Positions 12,301-23,069 of a stretch of 64,000 bases of DNA are shown one piece after another; within the stretch, counting starts at the first letter, position 1; each line of letters starts with the position of its first letter. The stretch comes from Rosa chinensis (taxonomy: Eukaryota > Streptophyta > Magnoliopsida > Rosales > Rosaceae): assembly GCF_002994745.2 (NCBI RefSeq), contig NC_037092.1, positions 26,951,001 through 27,015,000 of the forward strand. The letters are read 5' to 3'. The notes under the pieces were generated by a model. That model was not told where the DNA came from and did no database searches. It saw only the letters and a program-made list of their open reading frames with translations. The translations under genes were made by a program, and so were the position numbers.

Positions 12301-15300
12301 TGACTGTGTTTCTCAGTATTATGACATTCCGGATACTGAGCGTTCAGATGATGAGATAAACATGCTTCGTCAGGTGCTTATTTAATGTATAATTATTAAT
12401 CTTGCGATGCAAATATGCTCTTTCCTGGTTTTGACAATTACAGTTTATATCCTTGTTAGATTGCTGTTGATTGCCCAAGAACCGTGCCAGATGTGTCTTT
12501 TTTTCAGCAAGAACAAGTCCAGAAATCCTTGGAGCGCATCCTTTACACATGGTTACCTACTTCTTCTCACTTGCTTTCTTGTTTTCATTCAAAGTATTTG
12601 AGTTTTACAAATTCAAGGTTGCATAAATTTTGCATGCTACTGGTTGTGCTATGCTTTCATCCATTTGGTGTGCTGATAACTAAGAATAAAGTGTAAATTC
12701 TGCTACTGTTTAATGGGTTATGGTTTATGTAGGAATTCCAGACCAATTCTCATATTTGTAGGGTTCATCCAAACAGCTTTGGTACAATAGAATATAAGAC
12801 ACATTTTCTTTCTGCATCATTGCCCCTTCCAGTGCCTTGCATCAGCCTGAAAACCAGTGCATTTTCATGTCAATAATGCTTTAACAGCTCTCATTTTCAG
12901 ATGTTTTTTAATTACGTGTCAAATGTCAAGGACAATCTCTTTATGTACCCTATAGGGTACCAAAGTAGTTCTAGCCTCAAACTGTCTCTGCCTGTGCTAG
13001 TACTGCTAAGTTGATAGTGACTTGTTTGGGTTTACATGTACCACAAACTCTATTCCCTATATATTGGGAGGTTTAATGTTGTTGACATTGTACATTAAGA
13101 GGATTGCTAGGGGGTATGATTCTCATACTGTAATTCTGACTTATGCCAACATATTTAATGATGCCAAAAATTGGACCAACTATAGGGATTTTATGGAGAA
13201 GGAAGATTACTATCACAGAGCTAGTTAATTACATGGCTCCCACTTTATTGGGCTACGTCCACTGAATGGTCTAATAGTGTTACTATAATTGTAGATGCTT
13301 TGTGTTACAATGGGTGTGGCCGGTTGTGGGTGTGAACCATGCATGCATAAATCGTGAGTAGTAACAGACCTCTTGTACTCTAATGACTAGCCTCAGTTAA
13401 GTGAAGATCTTTTTTGGCCCTCATTTTCCCCTAATTGAGAGCCTTAGCCAGCCTATAAATCCTGGTACCTTGATAATTAGTCTCTTCTAGTTCTCTATAT
13501 AATTTAGGATTACTATAGGACAACAATGTGTACCACGTGCGTTATTCCTGTGTCCAAGTTCATTATGCAATGCTAATTATATATAAATAAACTGTTATGT
13601 GCGTAAAAGATAATGCCAATATATACTATGCTTTCATGATTAATGTTTTGAGCATCTATTGGATTCCAATAATGATTTATATATGGAATATGATTTCCAG
13701 ATGCCATCATATAGATTTTTTTTTTCTTTTGTATATTTATTTAACTCTTATGATTATGGGTTATGTCTGTAAACCTACTTTTCCTAATGTCTTTCAGGGC
13801 CATTCGACATCCTGCAAGTGGATATGTTCAGGGAATAAATGATCTAGTTACTCCCTTTCTTGTGGTTTTCTTGTCAGAACACTTGGACGGTAGTGTGGAT
13901 AGTTGGTCAATCTCCGTTCTGTCTACCGATCAAATATGTATAGTAGAAGCTGATTGCTATTGGTGCCTATCAAAGCTACTTGATGGTATGCAAGACCATT
14001 ACACATTTGCTCAGCCAGGGATCCAGAGGCTTGTGTTTAAGTTAAAGGAATTGGTCAGGCGGATTGATGGTAAACCCCTTTATTTTCCTTTTTGTTTGTT
14101 CTGCTTCTTTCACCCTTTCTCTTGCATGAATATTTTAAGATGCTGGTGTTGTTAAAGGACAGACCAACTCTTGCTTATATACAGACTTTCATGTATAATA
14201 TCTTCAAGAAATGGCAATTCCTCAAACTCTGGGATGCAAGAAACATGTCAAAATTCTTTTATCAGCTTTCATGTGTTTACTCATTATCTTTTCCCTTGTT
14301 GCACTAGAACCTGTATCTAGACATGTGGAGGAGCAAGGGCTGGAATTTCTTCAGTTTGCTTTCCGGTGGTTCAACTGTCTTTTAATACGTGAGGTTTGTT
14401 TCTAGAGATTTATTCTCTGTAGTTTTCTCTATCTTAAATAATTCATTTGCTGTGTACAAAGTGATAATAAATTTGGCTAGTTTGTGTGATTGAAATTTGG
14501 CCAGGACCTTGTGCTTTCATCATTTATTGCAGTGCTAATGGCATTTTTTTTTTCTTGCCCTGTTTAGATTCCCTTCCATCTTATTTCCCGTCTGTGGGAT
14601 ACATATCTTGCTGAAGGAGATGCATTGCCAGATTTCCTTGTGTATATTTTTGCCAGTTTTCTTTTAACGGTAAGATCAAACGTTACTCGGGATAATTTCC
14701 TTGTGTACATGTTTATATATATATATTAGTTGCAACATAAAGAAATCTGTCTATTTATCAGACTTTTATTGAAATGTGTCTATTGTTAGGCTTTAATAAG
14801 AAAGAGTGTCTATGGATTTATTTTTCCATCAACAATGTGTTTTCTGTGCCTATTTGATAAATGGTGGTGGGAGGGTGGCATGTTTGGCAGCAAAGCTTTA
14901 TTCATGGAAAAAAATTAATGTAAGGCTCTCACCATAGATGATAAAAACAATCTCAGTTTTAAGTCCCTATATAGAAGGTTTTGAAGAATTCTTTTATATG
15001 CAGTCACAACATGCAGTTTGTTCAACACTGTAGACCACTTTTATTTTAACACATACAGCAGACATCCATTCTTTCTTCTTAAGTGAACCCGCCCATTTTA
15101 CCTCTCGTTTCTTTTGGTTGCTTGTATTTATAACCCCAGACTTGCTCAGTTAGTCCCACTTGTTTGTTTCTCTATATATTTTGACCTGCTGATGCAATCT
15201 ATCCCCTTTTTAGGATAGATGGGAACCCAAAGGGCTCAAAGTGCAATATATCCCTTTGAAGAAAAAAAAATGTAGTATTTTCCTCTGCAGCACCATTAAT

Positions 15301-15823
15301 TCTTTGATTGCCATAGCCAACTACCTGTGCTGGTTTTTTTTTTCCATGCCATTCAGCATATTATAGGGCATTCTGAACGTCAAAATGTTAATGGCTAAAA
15401 ATGTCATCGGAGGAACTGAAGAAAATTGATGGACCTGATGAGTAAATTTGTGGCTTGGCTTCTAATGAAAAGATCTTATTTTTCTAATGGTAAAATTGCC
15501 ATCTAAGCAAGGGTACTAAACTGTATTATTTGGCCATATATCCCTTTTTCTGTTACTGTCATAAATCCATGGTCTGCTTAATTTGCATTAGATTTTGATT
15601 TGGCAATGGGGGAATGGATGTCAATAACTCACTTTTAATGCACTGTGATTTGATTCAGTGGTCAGAGGAGCTCAAGAAGCTTGATTTCCAAGAATTGGTC
15701 ATGTTTCTTCAACACCTACCAACTAATAACTGGACCGACCAGGAACTCGAGATGGTGCTTTCAAGAGCTTTCATGTGGCACAGTATGTTCAACAGCTCTC
15801 CCAGACATTTAGCCACCGGCTGA
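9355..15823 (+). CDS. TBC-domain Rab GTPase-activating protein (GYP1/TBC1D22-like)
   Basis: Ten exons join in frame to 455 residues: 9355-9455, 9984-10140, 10234-10417, 11463-11533, 12236-12373, 12460-12551, 13798-14069, 14308-14393, 14568-14669 and 15659-15823. All introns are GT-AG. The N-terminal ~145 residues are Ser/Asn-rich and probably disordered. The TBC domain starts at about residue 150 (LAWSGIPPYMRPDVWRLLL). It keeps both catalytic fingers: the arginine in IAVDCPRT (R224) and the glutamine in SGYVQGIND (Q259). It should therefore be an active GAP that speeds GTP hydrolysis on a Rab in membrane traffic; the substrate cannot be read from sequence. The C-terminal helices (FHLISRLWDTYLAEGD, FLQHLPTNNW) match the GYP1/TBC1D22 group, and the length is usual for its plant members. 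Confidence 0.93.
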
Positions 15824-17057
15824 AAAGGAACTCATATACTCTTATCTATCATCAGTTTTCAAGATTTTTTGTCCCTTCCAGTTTCTGTTCTTTTTCCTTC
15901 CCAACAATCGTTTTCTGTTCCCATGATATTGTGAATCAGGTGTGTAATATTTGTATTTTCGAGCGTTTCTTGTAGAATTCTTTGACAAATGGTGAAACAG
16001 AAATATGAATGATATATTCTTATTTCCTTGAATGGAGCTGTGGGAATTTGTAATTTGTAATCTAATATTTCGCACAATTGTTTATATATGTTTCCCCGAG
16101 TCCTTGGTTATAGTAAATCGAAATATCGTAGCTACCTTTTGGAGCCATCAATATGTACAGGTTCTTGAGTTCTGACATGGAAGTTTATGCACTATCTACT
16201 TTATTTATTAAAAAAATTGATCATGTGAAATTTGGAAGTAAAGGAACAAATTTAAACAATAAGTTTTAAAGAAATTTGAGATGAGTAGTTTGTAGTTTAG
16301 TAGTGGTATGCAGAGACGACAGAGTGCTGCTACAGCTTCTTAACCCAACTCCTAACTCTATTACTGTGCAACTTATTTTAAGGTCATCTGCTTTGTGTGG
16401 CTTCCTAACACTAGCTGGTTTTAAGGTTTTGTACATTTTGCAAACTTAATTTACCTTTTATTTATATTCTCACAAAACTTGAGTTGCTTAAAACAGATAA
16501 TTTAAACCATTTACTTGATAATGTAGATTTGACATGCTCTTTTGTTGTACTCACAAAAAGTAATGATTTAAGGTTCGAATCCTAACTTATCCTAAACCAT
16601 TTCTTAATGTCGTAACAATATGAAATATATAGATCATACTTTTACCACAACAAGAAACGAGAAACATGCAAAGGAAACTGTAACCCTCTTGCAATCAAAC
16701 TCAATCCTTCCTCATCAACTTTGAGCTTCTTCAACAACTCATACAGTACACGTACACCCCATTAAGTTTCCAATACAACGGTTTTTTTGAAATTAAAAAT
16801 TAAACAAAATACGACCGTTAGGTCGCTATGATCATGCCACTTGTAAGTTTTCTACAGCATGCAATCAAGCCACCTAAATTTTAAACGTACGTCCCTTATC
16901 ATGTTCACACACGCTTTTCGCAACGGTAAAAGTCCTTGTGCCAAGTCTTTATAACCCAAGCCACCCCCAGCTTCAGTTTCCATTGCTCTAATTTTCTTTC
17001 TCTGGGAGTCTGTTTCAAATTCTATCACTTTCACTGCAGATATACATCATTTAGTGT
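15824..17057. other. Intergenic between the TBC and phytocyanin genes
   Basis: It holds the 3' flank of the TBC gene and the upstream region of the phytocyanin gene. No gene was recognised. A box-B-like GGTTCGAATCC at about 16572 is isolated and has no tRNA cloverleaf around it. Confidence 0.5.
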
Positions 17058-17065
17058 TATATAAA
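17058..17065 (+). promoter_or_regulatory. TATA box of the phytocyanin gene
   Basis: TATATAAA lies 69 bases before the ATG at 17134. That spacing fits a short 5' leader. Confidence 0.6.
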
Positions 17066-17133
17066 GTATTATTGACAGTCTTTGATCATATTAGTCCTGT
17101 GATCTAGCTTGGTTCGGTTTCTGATTTTCTCTC

Positions 17134-17320
17134 ATGGAGTTGGGGAGATTTCTATGCCTGTTCTTGGTTTGCTTGACGTGTTTTGTCTCTGCAACAGAGG
17201 GATACAAGTTTTACGTCGGTGGGAGAGACGGGTGGGTTTTGAAACCATCTGAGAGTTACAACCACTGGGCTGAGAGGAATAGGTTCCTAGTCAATGACAC
17301 TCTCTGTAAGATACGCTTAA

Positions 17321-17352
<32 letters not shown>

Positions 17353-18388
17353 TTCTTTGCGACTTATGAGTCCGATCATGTATTTATGTCTAAAATGATC
17401 ACTTTTTCTTATTATCATACTGTGGTTCTTCGGCTAAATTTAGTTCGTTGAATAGTCAGCTCATGTTGTGTTGATATTGTGCTTATGTCCCGTAACGCAT
17501 AACTCTATAGTCTGCGACCTCCGGATTAATTTGGTTTGTTCAATTTTGTAATTATTGTTTTGATGGACGAAAATATATGTGACAGATTTCAAGTACAACA
17601 AAGGATCGGACTCGGTTCTGGTGGTGAACAAGGACAGTTTCTACAACTGCAACACAAGCAACCCTATTCATAAACTGGATGACGGCAATTCCGAGTTCAA
17701 GTTTGATAGGTCTGGACCATTCTATTTCATCAGTGGACAAGATGGTAACTGCGCAAAGGGTCAGAAACTAATTATCATAGTTCTCGCCGTCAGGCACCGT
17801 CAAACTCCTCCGGCTCAGCCTCCCACGGCGGCGCCACCACAAGGCTCAGCGCCAGCACCTGTACCATCAAAAGGCTCAGCCCCAGCTGCTGCACCATCAG
17901 GTCCAGCATCAACACCCTCATATGCGCCAAGTACTACCCCAATAACAACTCCAGTTCCAGCTCCATCAAAAGGCTCAGCCCCAGCTGCCGCACCATCAGG
18001 TCCATCATCATCACCCTCATATGCGCCAAGTACTACCCCAATAACAACTCCAGTTCCAGGTCCATCAAAAGGCTCAGCCCCAGCTGCCGCACCATCAGGT
18101 CCATCATCATCACCCTCACTTGCGCCAAGTACTACCCCAATAACATCTCCAGTTCCAGCTCCGGCCGCCGCTACTACTCCAACCTCGTCTCCTCCTAGCC
18201 CGGTGGGGCCCGAACCGACACCGTCTGGAGCTGCTCCTTCCGGGGAAGTGACGTCACCTCCACCGGGGTCGAACCAGGCATCGACAGCACCGAATCAAAA
18301 CGGAGCGTATGGTGTAACGGCATCGAGCGTGTTGGTGTCTTCGGTTGTTGTTTTGGTCAGTTTGGCTCTTATGAGCAGCTTTTATTAG
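17134..18388 (+). CDS. Early nodulin-like phytocyanin (ENODL), GPI-anchored arabinogalactan type
   Basis: Two exons (17134-17305 and 17586-18388) give 324 residues. The layout is a signal peptide (about 1-23), a plastocyanin-like domain (about 24-125, beginning YKFYVGGRDGWV), a long Pro/Ala/Ser region, and a hydrophobic C-terminal tail typical of a GPI signal. The disulfide cysteines are present (C79 and C113). The copper ligands are not: the usual Cys is Ser107 (YFISG), and the usual His before the second Cys is Asn112 (DGNC). It therefore belongs with the ENODLs, which do not bind copper and act at the plasma membrane or cell wall. The AP/SP-rich region should be O-glycosylated; N54-D-T is a possible N-glycosylation site. 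The single intron at the usual phytocyanin position supports the model. Confidence 0.95.
17321..17347 (+). repeat. (CT)n microsatellite in the phytocyanin intron
   Basis: An uninterrupted CT run of 27 bases lies close to the 5' splice site of the single intron. Confidence 0.95.
17871..18167 (+). repeat. Three 99-bp coding repeats in the phytocyanin gene
   Basis: The motif AAGGCTCAGC recurs at 17871, 17970 and 18069, exactly 99 bases apart. Each unit encodes 33 residues of the form GSAPAAAPSGP...YAPSTTPIT...PVP. The copies differ at few positions, so the expansion is recent and keeps frame. The unit is rich in AP and SP glycomodules. Confidence 0.92.
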
Positions 18389-19079
18389 GTCCAATAAATG
18401 GAATAAATTTAGTTCTTAAATTTTAGTGGCATTTTTTTTCATTCCATTAGAATTGTTTTTTGTTTGCTGGGATCATATCTGTGTGTTGAGAGGTGTGAGA
18501 GAGGATTATTTTGGGTCCATTATTATTTGTTTATTGTTGTACAAGTTATCAATGGACATGGGATTTGGTTTTATCACTTTTATATATATTTTTCCAGAAT
18601 TGTCTTTTCATTCTCCTATTGATACTTATTAAATTTGACAAGGACTAGAAAGAAAAGCGTAGTCCTTTACACAACTTTTGACGAGGCATAGTTCCACATC
18701 ATATAGAATACACAAGATAACATAATTAAGACGATTGCAATTATATTTGTAACAAACAAATTAATACAGGCCGGGTAGACTTCTTCCTCACAGTGTCTCT
18801 TAAAAACTGTCTTTTAAGTGAGCCGCAGCCTCACAATGAGAGAGGGTGAAAAGAATTTTTAGGATTTTCATTACATATACTTCCAAGATAAATTGCATCT
18901 TAATTGGTAAAACAATTCACGTTATTTATTTTATTTCGTGTATTTATTGCTCGTGTTAATCATGTATTGATCTTGACCAAATGAACAGTTAGTTTTTATG
19001 TAATGATTTTTTTTTTTGGCATGGTCCCAAAATTGAATCACCCTCCCTTATGAGACCAAAAAAATTAATTATGAACGTA
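18389..19079. other. 3' flank of the phytocyanin gene, then intergenic
   Basis: AT-rich, with no credible gene. The first ~250 bases are probably 3' UTR. Nothing else was recognised. Confidence 0.45.
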
Positions 19080-19282
19080 CTGTGACCATTTATCCAATTT
19101 TAACTTAAATATTGCCCACTTACTCCACTAAGAGTTTTTTAATCCGTTTTACCCAATTTAAACATGAATGACAATGTTACCCTCATTTTAATTAATAAAC
19201 CCCACAGACTCTCTCTCTCTCTCTCTCTCTCTCATCCAAATCTAAAACCACCATAACCACACACAGCAGCTCCGCCTTAGGT

Positions 19283-19399
19283 ATGGAAGATTCTTATCCT
19301 ATGGCTGCACCGGGCCCGATTTCGATTGACCCAATCCGACCACCGAGCCCGATTCACTCAGAGTCTCCAACTCCAACTCCGGCCATCGAGCCCGATTGA
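19283..19399 (+). pseudogene. Captured coding-like fragment (38 residues)
   Basis: The frame begins MEDSYPMAAPGPISIDPI and continues with Pro/Ser/Thr-rich sequence to a TGA. It lies inside the Pack-MULE-like element just upstream of the PPR fragment. The balanced, GC-rich codon use suggests a real exon of another gene. I do not recognise the donor. Confidence 0.4.
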
Positions 19400-19484
19400 C
19401 CCAATCCGACGAGCTATTCGAGATCGAGATAAACCTCTCCGTTCTCTAGACCCAATCCCTGGCTAAAACTAGCGCACCTCGCCG

Positions 19485-19784
19485 GCCTCCGTCTCGGCGG
19501 CTCAGTCTCTGCTCCTTCTAGAGTTCCTCGAGCAATCCCCAAGCTTCCAAATCCAGTCGCTCTCGCTGGGACTGCTCAACCTCTTCGCCAATTGGATGAC
19601 GTCACAGAGGTGGACGGAGATGAAGCAGTTGTTTGAGCTGTGGATAAGGTCGCTGGACAACAGCGGCAAACCCAATAAGTACGATGTGAGCTCTTATAAT
19701 CTCATGAGTGGAGCCTCTCCGACTGAGATGTTGGATCTGGTGACTAGTATGGAGAACCACGACGTCGAGCCCAACACAGGCTGT
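19485..19784 (+). pseudogene. Captured pentatricopeptide-repeat (PPR) protein fragment
   Basis: An open frame reads LSLGLLNLFANWMTSQRW, then EMKQLFELWIRSLD, then PNKYDVSSYNLM, then EMLDLVTSMENHDVEPNTG. The spacing of V..YN.LM and G.....M....EPN.. is that of PPR motifs in mitochondrial PPR proteins. The fragment has no start context, is cut by a poly(T) run at 19786-19806, and sits inside the Pack-MULE-like element. It is therefore a captured or retroposed piece and not a gene. Confidence 0.65.
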
Positions 19785-19969
19785 CTTTTTTTTTTTTTTT
19801 TTTTTTGGGCAGAACACAGGCCATAGGTTGTCTAATATGTGAAAATATGCAGAAAAGATATTTTCATTCCAGTTATGTACTCGAATAGCACTTGTTTGGT
19901 AGATTTTGTAGATTGGTGACTGCCTATACTAATGTCTAATTGTTTTAATCGTGTTGTTGCAAGTTTATT

Positions 19970-20168
19970 GGGGGGCAATAATATGATCAATTGTGTCCTG
20001 TAGTGTATTCATTTTGGTTTTGGGAGTTTATACAATTCACTGGACGGAAATAATATGAATTTGGGAGGCAATAATATGATTATTGGGAGGCAATAATATG
20101 AGTATTTCGGGGCAATAATATGATTACTGGGGGGCAATAATATGGTTACTAGGTATTATTAGGGGGCA
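19970..20168 (+). repeat. Minisatellite of GGGGGGCAATAATATGATTA-type units
   Basis: At least six imperfect copies of a roughly 20-25 bp unit containing GGCAATAATATGA occur here. A related array in reverse complement lies at 30878-30962, inside the second element of this family. Confidence 0.8.
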
Positions 20169-20490
20169 ATAAATTCAGACGCTGGAATCTGGACACCAGT
20201 CCGATAGCCGGATTCCGGATTCCAGTGATCGGTCGTCGGATTCCGGATTCCGGTTACTGGAGTCGGCACCCAGCCACTGGTCACCGGAGGCCGGCAAAGT
20301 GGAGGATGACTTCTCCCTCTAAGTGAAAAAGAAGGAGAGGGCAAAAAAGTCTCAAAAAAGAATAAAAAAGAATTAATTGGGTATTAAGGAAATAATCCTT
20401 TAGAGTATTTTGGGTAAATGGGGTTAAAAAACAGTTAGTGGAGCAAGTGGGCAATTTTTAAGTTGAAATTGAGTAAATGATAATTTTCTC

Positions 20491-21125
20491 TAGATTTTTT
20501 ATCTCTCCTGAAAGTTAAACATATTTGGGTTAAATGAAATTTGATCGGTGGCCGAGGTCGACTTTTCATGAACATTATTCTAGTTCCATCGTTTGATCCT
20601 AAATTTAATTAGTGGCCAGTGTTGGTGATTCTTAGTAGATATTGCTTTTAGCATGAGTTTCCAACTCAAATCTATTTTATAATTGATGATGGCCTTGTTT
20701 TTTGAAAGTGGCTTTGGGGAATAAGGGAATTATTGAAGAGAGGCTGCCTAATATTATGCATGGATGCCCCTCGATCAATCAGTGGCACCTGATCGAAAAC
20801 CATCAGTCGTTGACTGAAAGATTTGCCCCTCTCCTAGTCTTGCACTCAGTCATTGCGGACTTTCCAATAAAGTGCGTGGCATATAGTTAGGCCATATCCT
20901 ATGATGCTTTTTCACTTTCTGAAAGTATACACGTTGTCTACGCGGACTGCCGGAAAGACCAACTGCATCAGTCTCCGGATAATCCTTTAATAATCGGAGG
21001 ATTTTTGGCCGATAATAGTAGAAAGGAACCTTACTATTCGTTTGAAATCTGACTTTATCCAATGTTATAGAGGGAGCTTTTTAATTTAAACGCGCGACCA
21101 CACCATAATATATATTAGTTTGATT
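20491..21125. other. Intergenic, no gene recognised
   Basis: Short open frames only, none with a recognisable domain. Confidence 0.4.
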
Positions 21126-21722
21126 TAGGGCTGTCAATTCTGACACGACCCGATAACACGACTCGAAACCCGCATAAAATAAAGCAGGGTTGAACCCGCA
21201 CGATTAGAAAGCGGGTCGGCCGTGGGTCAACCCGACATGACCCATTTAATAAATGGGTCTGCCACGGGTCAACCTGCCAACACGAAGTGAACCCGCATAA
21301 CCCAATTATGTTGTACGTCTATTTGAAGTTTTGGACGTTGAGAGTATTTGATCATAAGATTAAACAATTTGAAATATTTTGCTTTATAATTATTAGATTT
21401 AATTATTTATGAATTATATATAATTATTTATATTCTTTGTCTTGTGGAGTTTTTAGCAAATTTAATCAATTTATGCATTTTTTTAGTTAAATGGGTCACA
21501 TTATTAACCTCTAATGGGTCATTTCGTCTAACACTACACGACCTATTTATTAATGGGTTAAGCGGGTTGGAAATGGGTAACCCGTTTAATAAATAGGTTG
21601 GGTTTGAGTTTAAATTTTTGACACGATTATTAAATAGGTTGGGTTTGAGTTTGTCTCTTGCGACATGACAAATATCTTAACCCAACACGAACCCAACCCG
21701 ACACGACCTATTGACAGCCCTA
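21126..21722. mobile_element. hAT-type MITE with TAGGGCTGTCAAT ends
   Basis: The ends are perfect 13-bp inverted repeats (TAGGGCTGTCAAT). The flanks GTTTGATT and ATTTGATC look like a decayed 8-bp target duplication. The subterminal arms carry CGACCCG/CGGGTCG and ACACGA words in opposite orientation around an AT-rich centre. There is no coding capacity. It resembles the 6465-7004 element in end sequence and design, but is a different family. Confidence 0.83.
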
Positions 21723-21784
21723 ATTTGATCCGTTGGATACCTGGATAACCGATAGAAACATTATCCTAACAGTCTAACTAGGAC

Positions 21785-22853
21785 TTCATTATAATGGAAC
21801 AGGCTAGTGATCCTAACTAGTCTGGCTTTCGTTTTCGAAGAGTAGTCCGTTGACTAGCCTGGCCTTCGTTTTCGAACAGTAGTGCTAGGGTGTGATTCAT
21901 TTGCTCTATGTCGGCAAGAACTACCCAAATTATGAATATACACGTGGTACATATATGCTTTAATTAAATGCTTTTCGAATTAGAAACCATAGACGGGTAG
22001 GCCAAGTCTATAGAGATCGATTCCAACCAATAACTCTTCCTCCATCTACGCGAGAGAGAGAGAGAGAGAGAGAGTAACTTGGACAAACGTTTCTAAAACC
22101 TAAGTAGTTTTGTTGTAACCTATATACAATTAAATGTAAACATATATGGCTCATCTGCATCTGTATTACCTTTTGATTGAGGAATGCAATTTGTCTAGAA
22201 TCTCTATCCTGAATTTGCAACCCAAGTAATTGTGCCTATATTTTCTGTGCTGATATTATATTAAATATTATATTATATTTTTTGTAATTGTGTTCATCTG
22301 ATCACTGAGTGATCACAAACTTTAATATAAATTATATACCGAGTGATGATCAAATTGATTTTCTTTTTCAACATGCAACATGACATTTTGGATAAAATGT
22401 CAAATCAATTTTATGAGCTGTGCGTAAATCCAAAATTATTCTGAACACCTTGATAATGTAAGGAAAGTTCCTGATATGTTTCCAGTTGCATATTCCTCAA
22501 GGAAACCCCTATTCAACAAGACAATGATATTCATCAAACAAACAATCTCGTGGGAAGTCTCTGACATTTTGAAGTTCGACCGAGAAAGCTTTCGAAAGGA
22601 AATACCAAAAGGCCAACACACCTAATACACATGGCATGTGTACACACACCTGCTATGCTCTGAGTCTCAACCCTTGTGATTGCTGAACCTCTAAGGCATT
22701 TCACTTGATTGACTATGTGATCCTTTCTGTTTCAAAAGAAAAGTTTGGGATCCAATAGTGTTGTGCCATGTTGATAAGGCATTAAGGCATTGGACTAGAC
22801 TTCAATATTTGAATTTGAACTATTCGAAGATTTTCTTTCTTACAAATTCTGAG
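21785..22853. repeat. Duplicated flank, copy 1 (downstream side of the DnaJ-like gene)
   Basis: From about 22015 to 22853 this sequence matches 35695-36534 almost base for base, apart from small indels. An outer piece at about 21786-21880 (TTCATTATAATGGAACAGGC) matches 32674-32735. The two blocks are direct repeats about 11-14 kb apart. Similarity stops at CAAATTCTGAG, where copy 2 jumps to sequence matching exon 1 of the DnaJ-like gene. Confidence 0.88.
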
Positions 22854-23069
22854 ATGCACCGCCACTTAGACAAGATAGTTATTTGCTTCTCATTTACATC
22901 AATCAATGTCCCACTAGCCTCAAAATTGGAACAGATTAAGAAGAGCTGTATGGAGGGAAATGAACTAAACAATACACACAAGCAGGAAAAATGTAGTTCA
23001 ACCAAATTATACGTAATAACAGCAAGAGCCGATCCACGTTTTTCAGTCACAAAAATAGCTGGAAGATCA

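Larger units (their letters stand above)
19080..20490. mobile_element. Pack-MULE-like element with captured gene fragments
   Basis: Long imperfect terminal inverted repeats frame this block. The left arm has ACCATTTATCC, then AATATTGCCCACTTACTCCA, then TTTTACCCAATTT. The right arm (about 20365-20490) carries the same words in reverse complement (GGGCAATTTTTAAGTTG, GAGTAAATGAT). Between the arms are GC-rich gene-like fragments unlike the flanks, then a minisatellite and a GC-rich subterminal region. A non-autonomous Mutator-like element with long arms and captured coding pieces is the best fit. A 9-bp target duplication was not identified, so the exact ends are uncertain. Confidence 0.68.

Noticed and set aside
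16565..16590. GGTTCGAATCC tRNA B-box word (also ~61962)
   Set aside because: No A box or cloverleaf could be folded around either site; at most a SINE trace.
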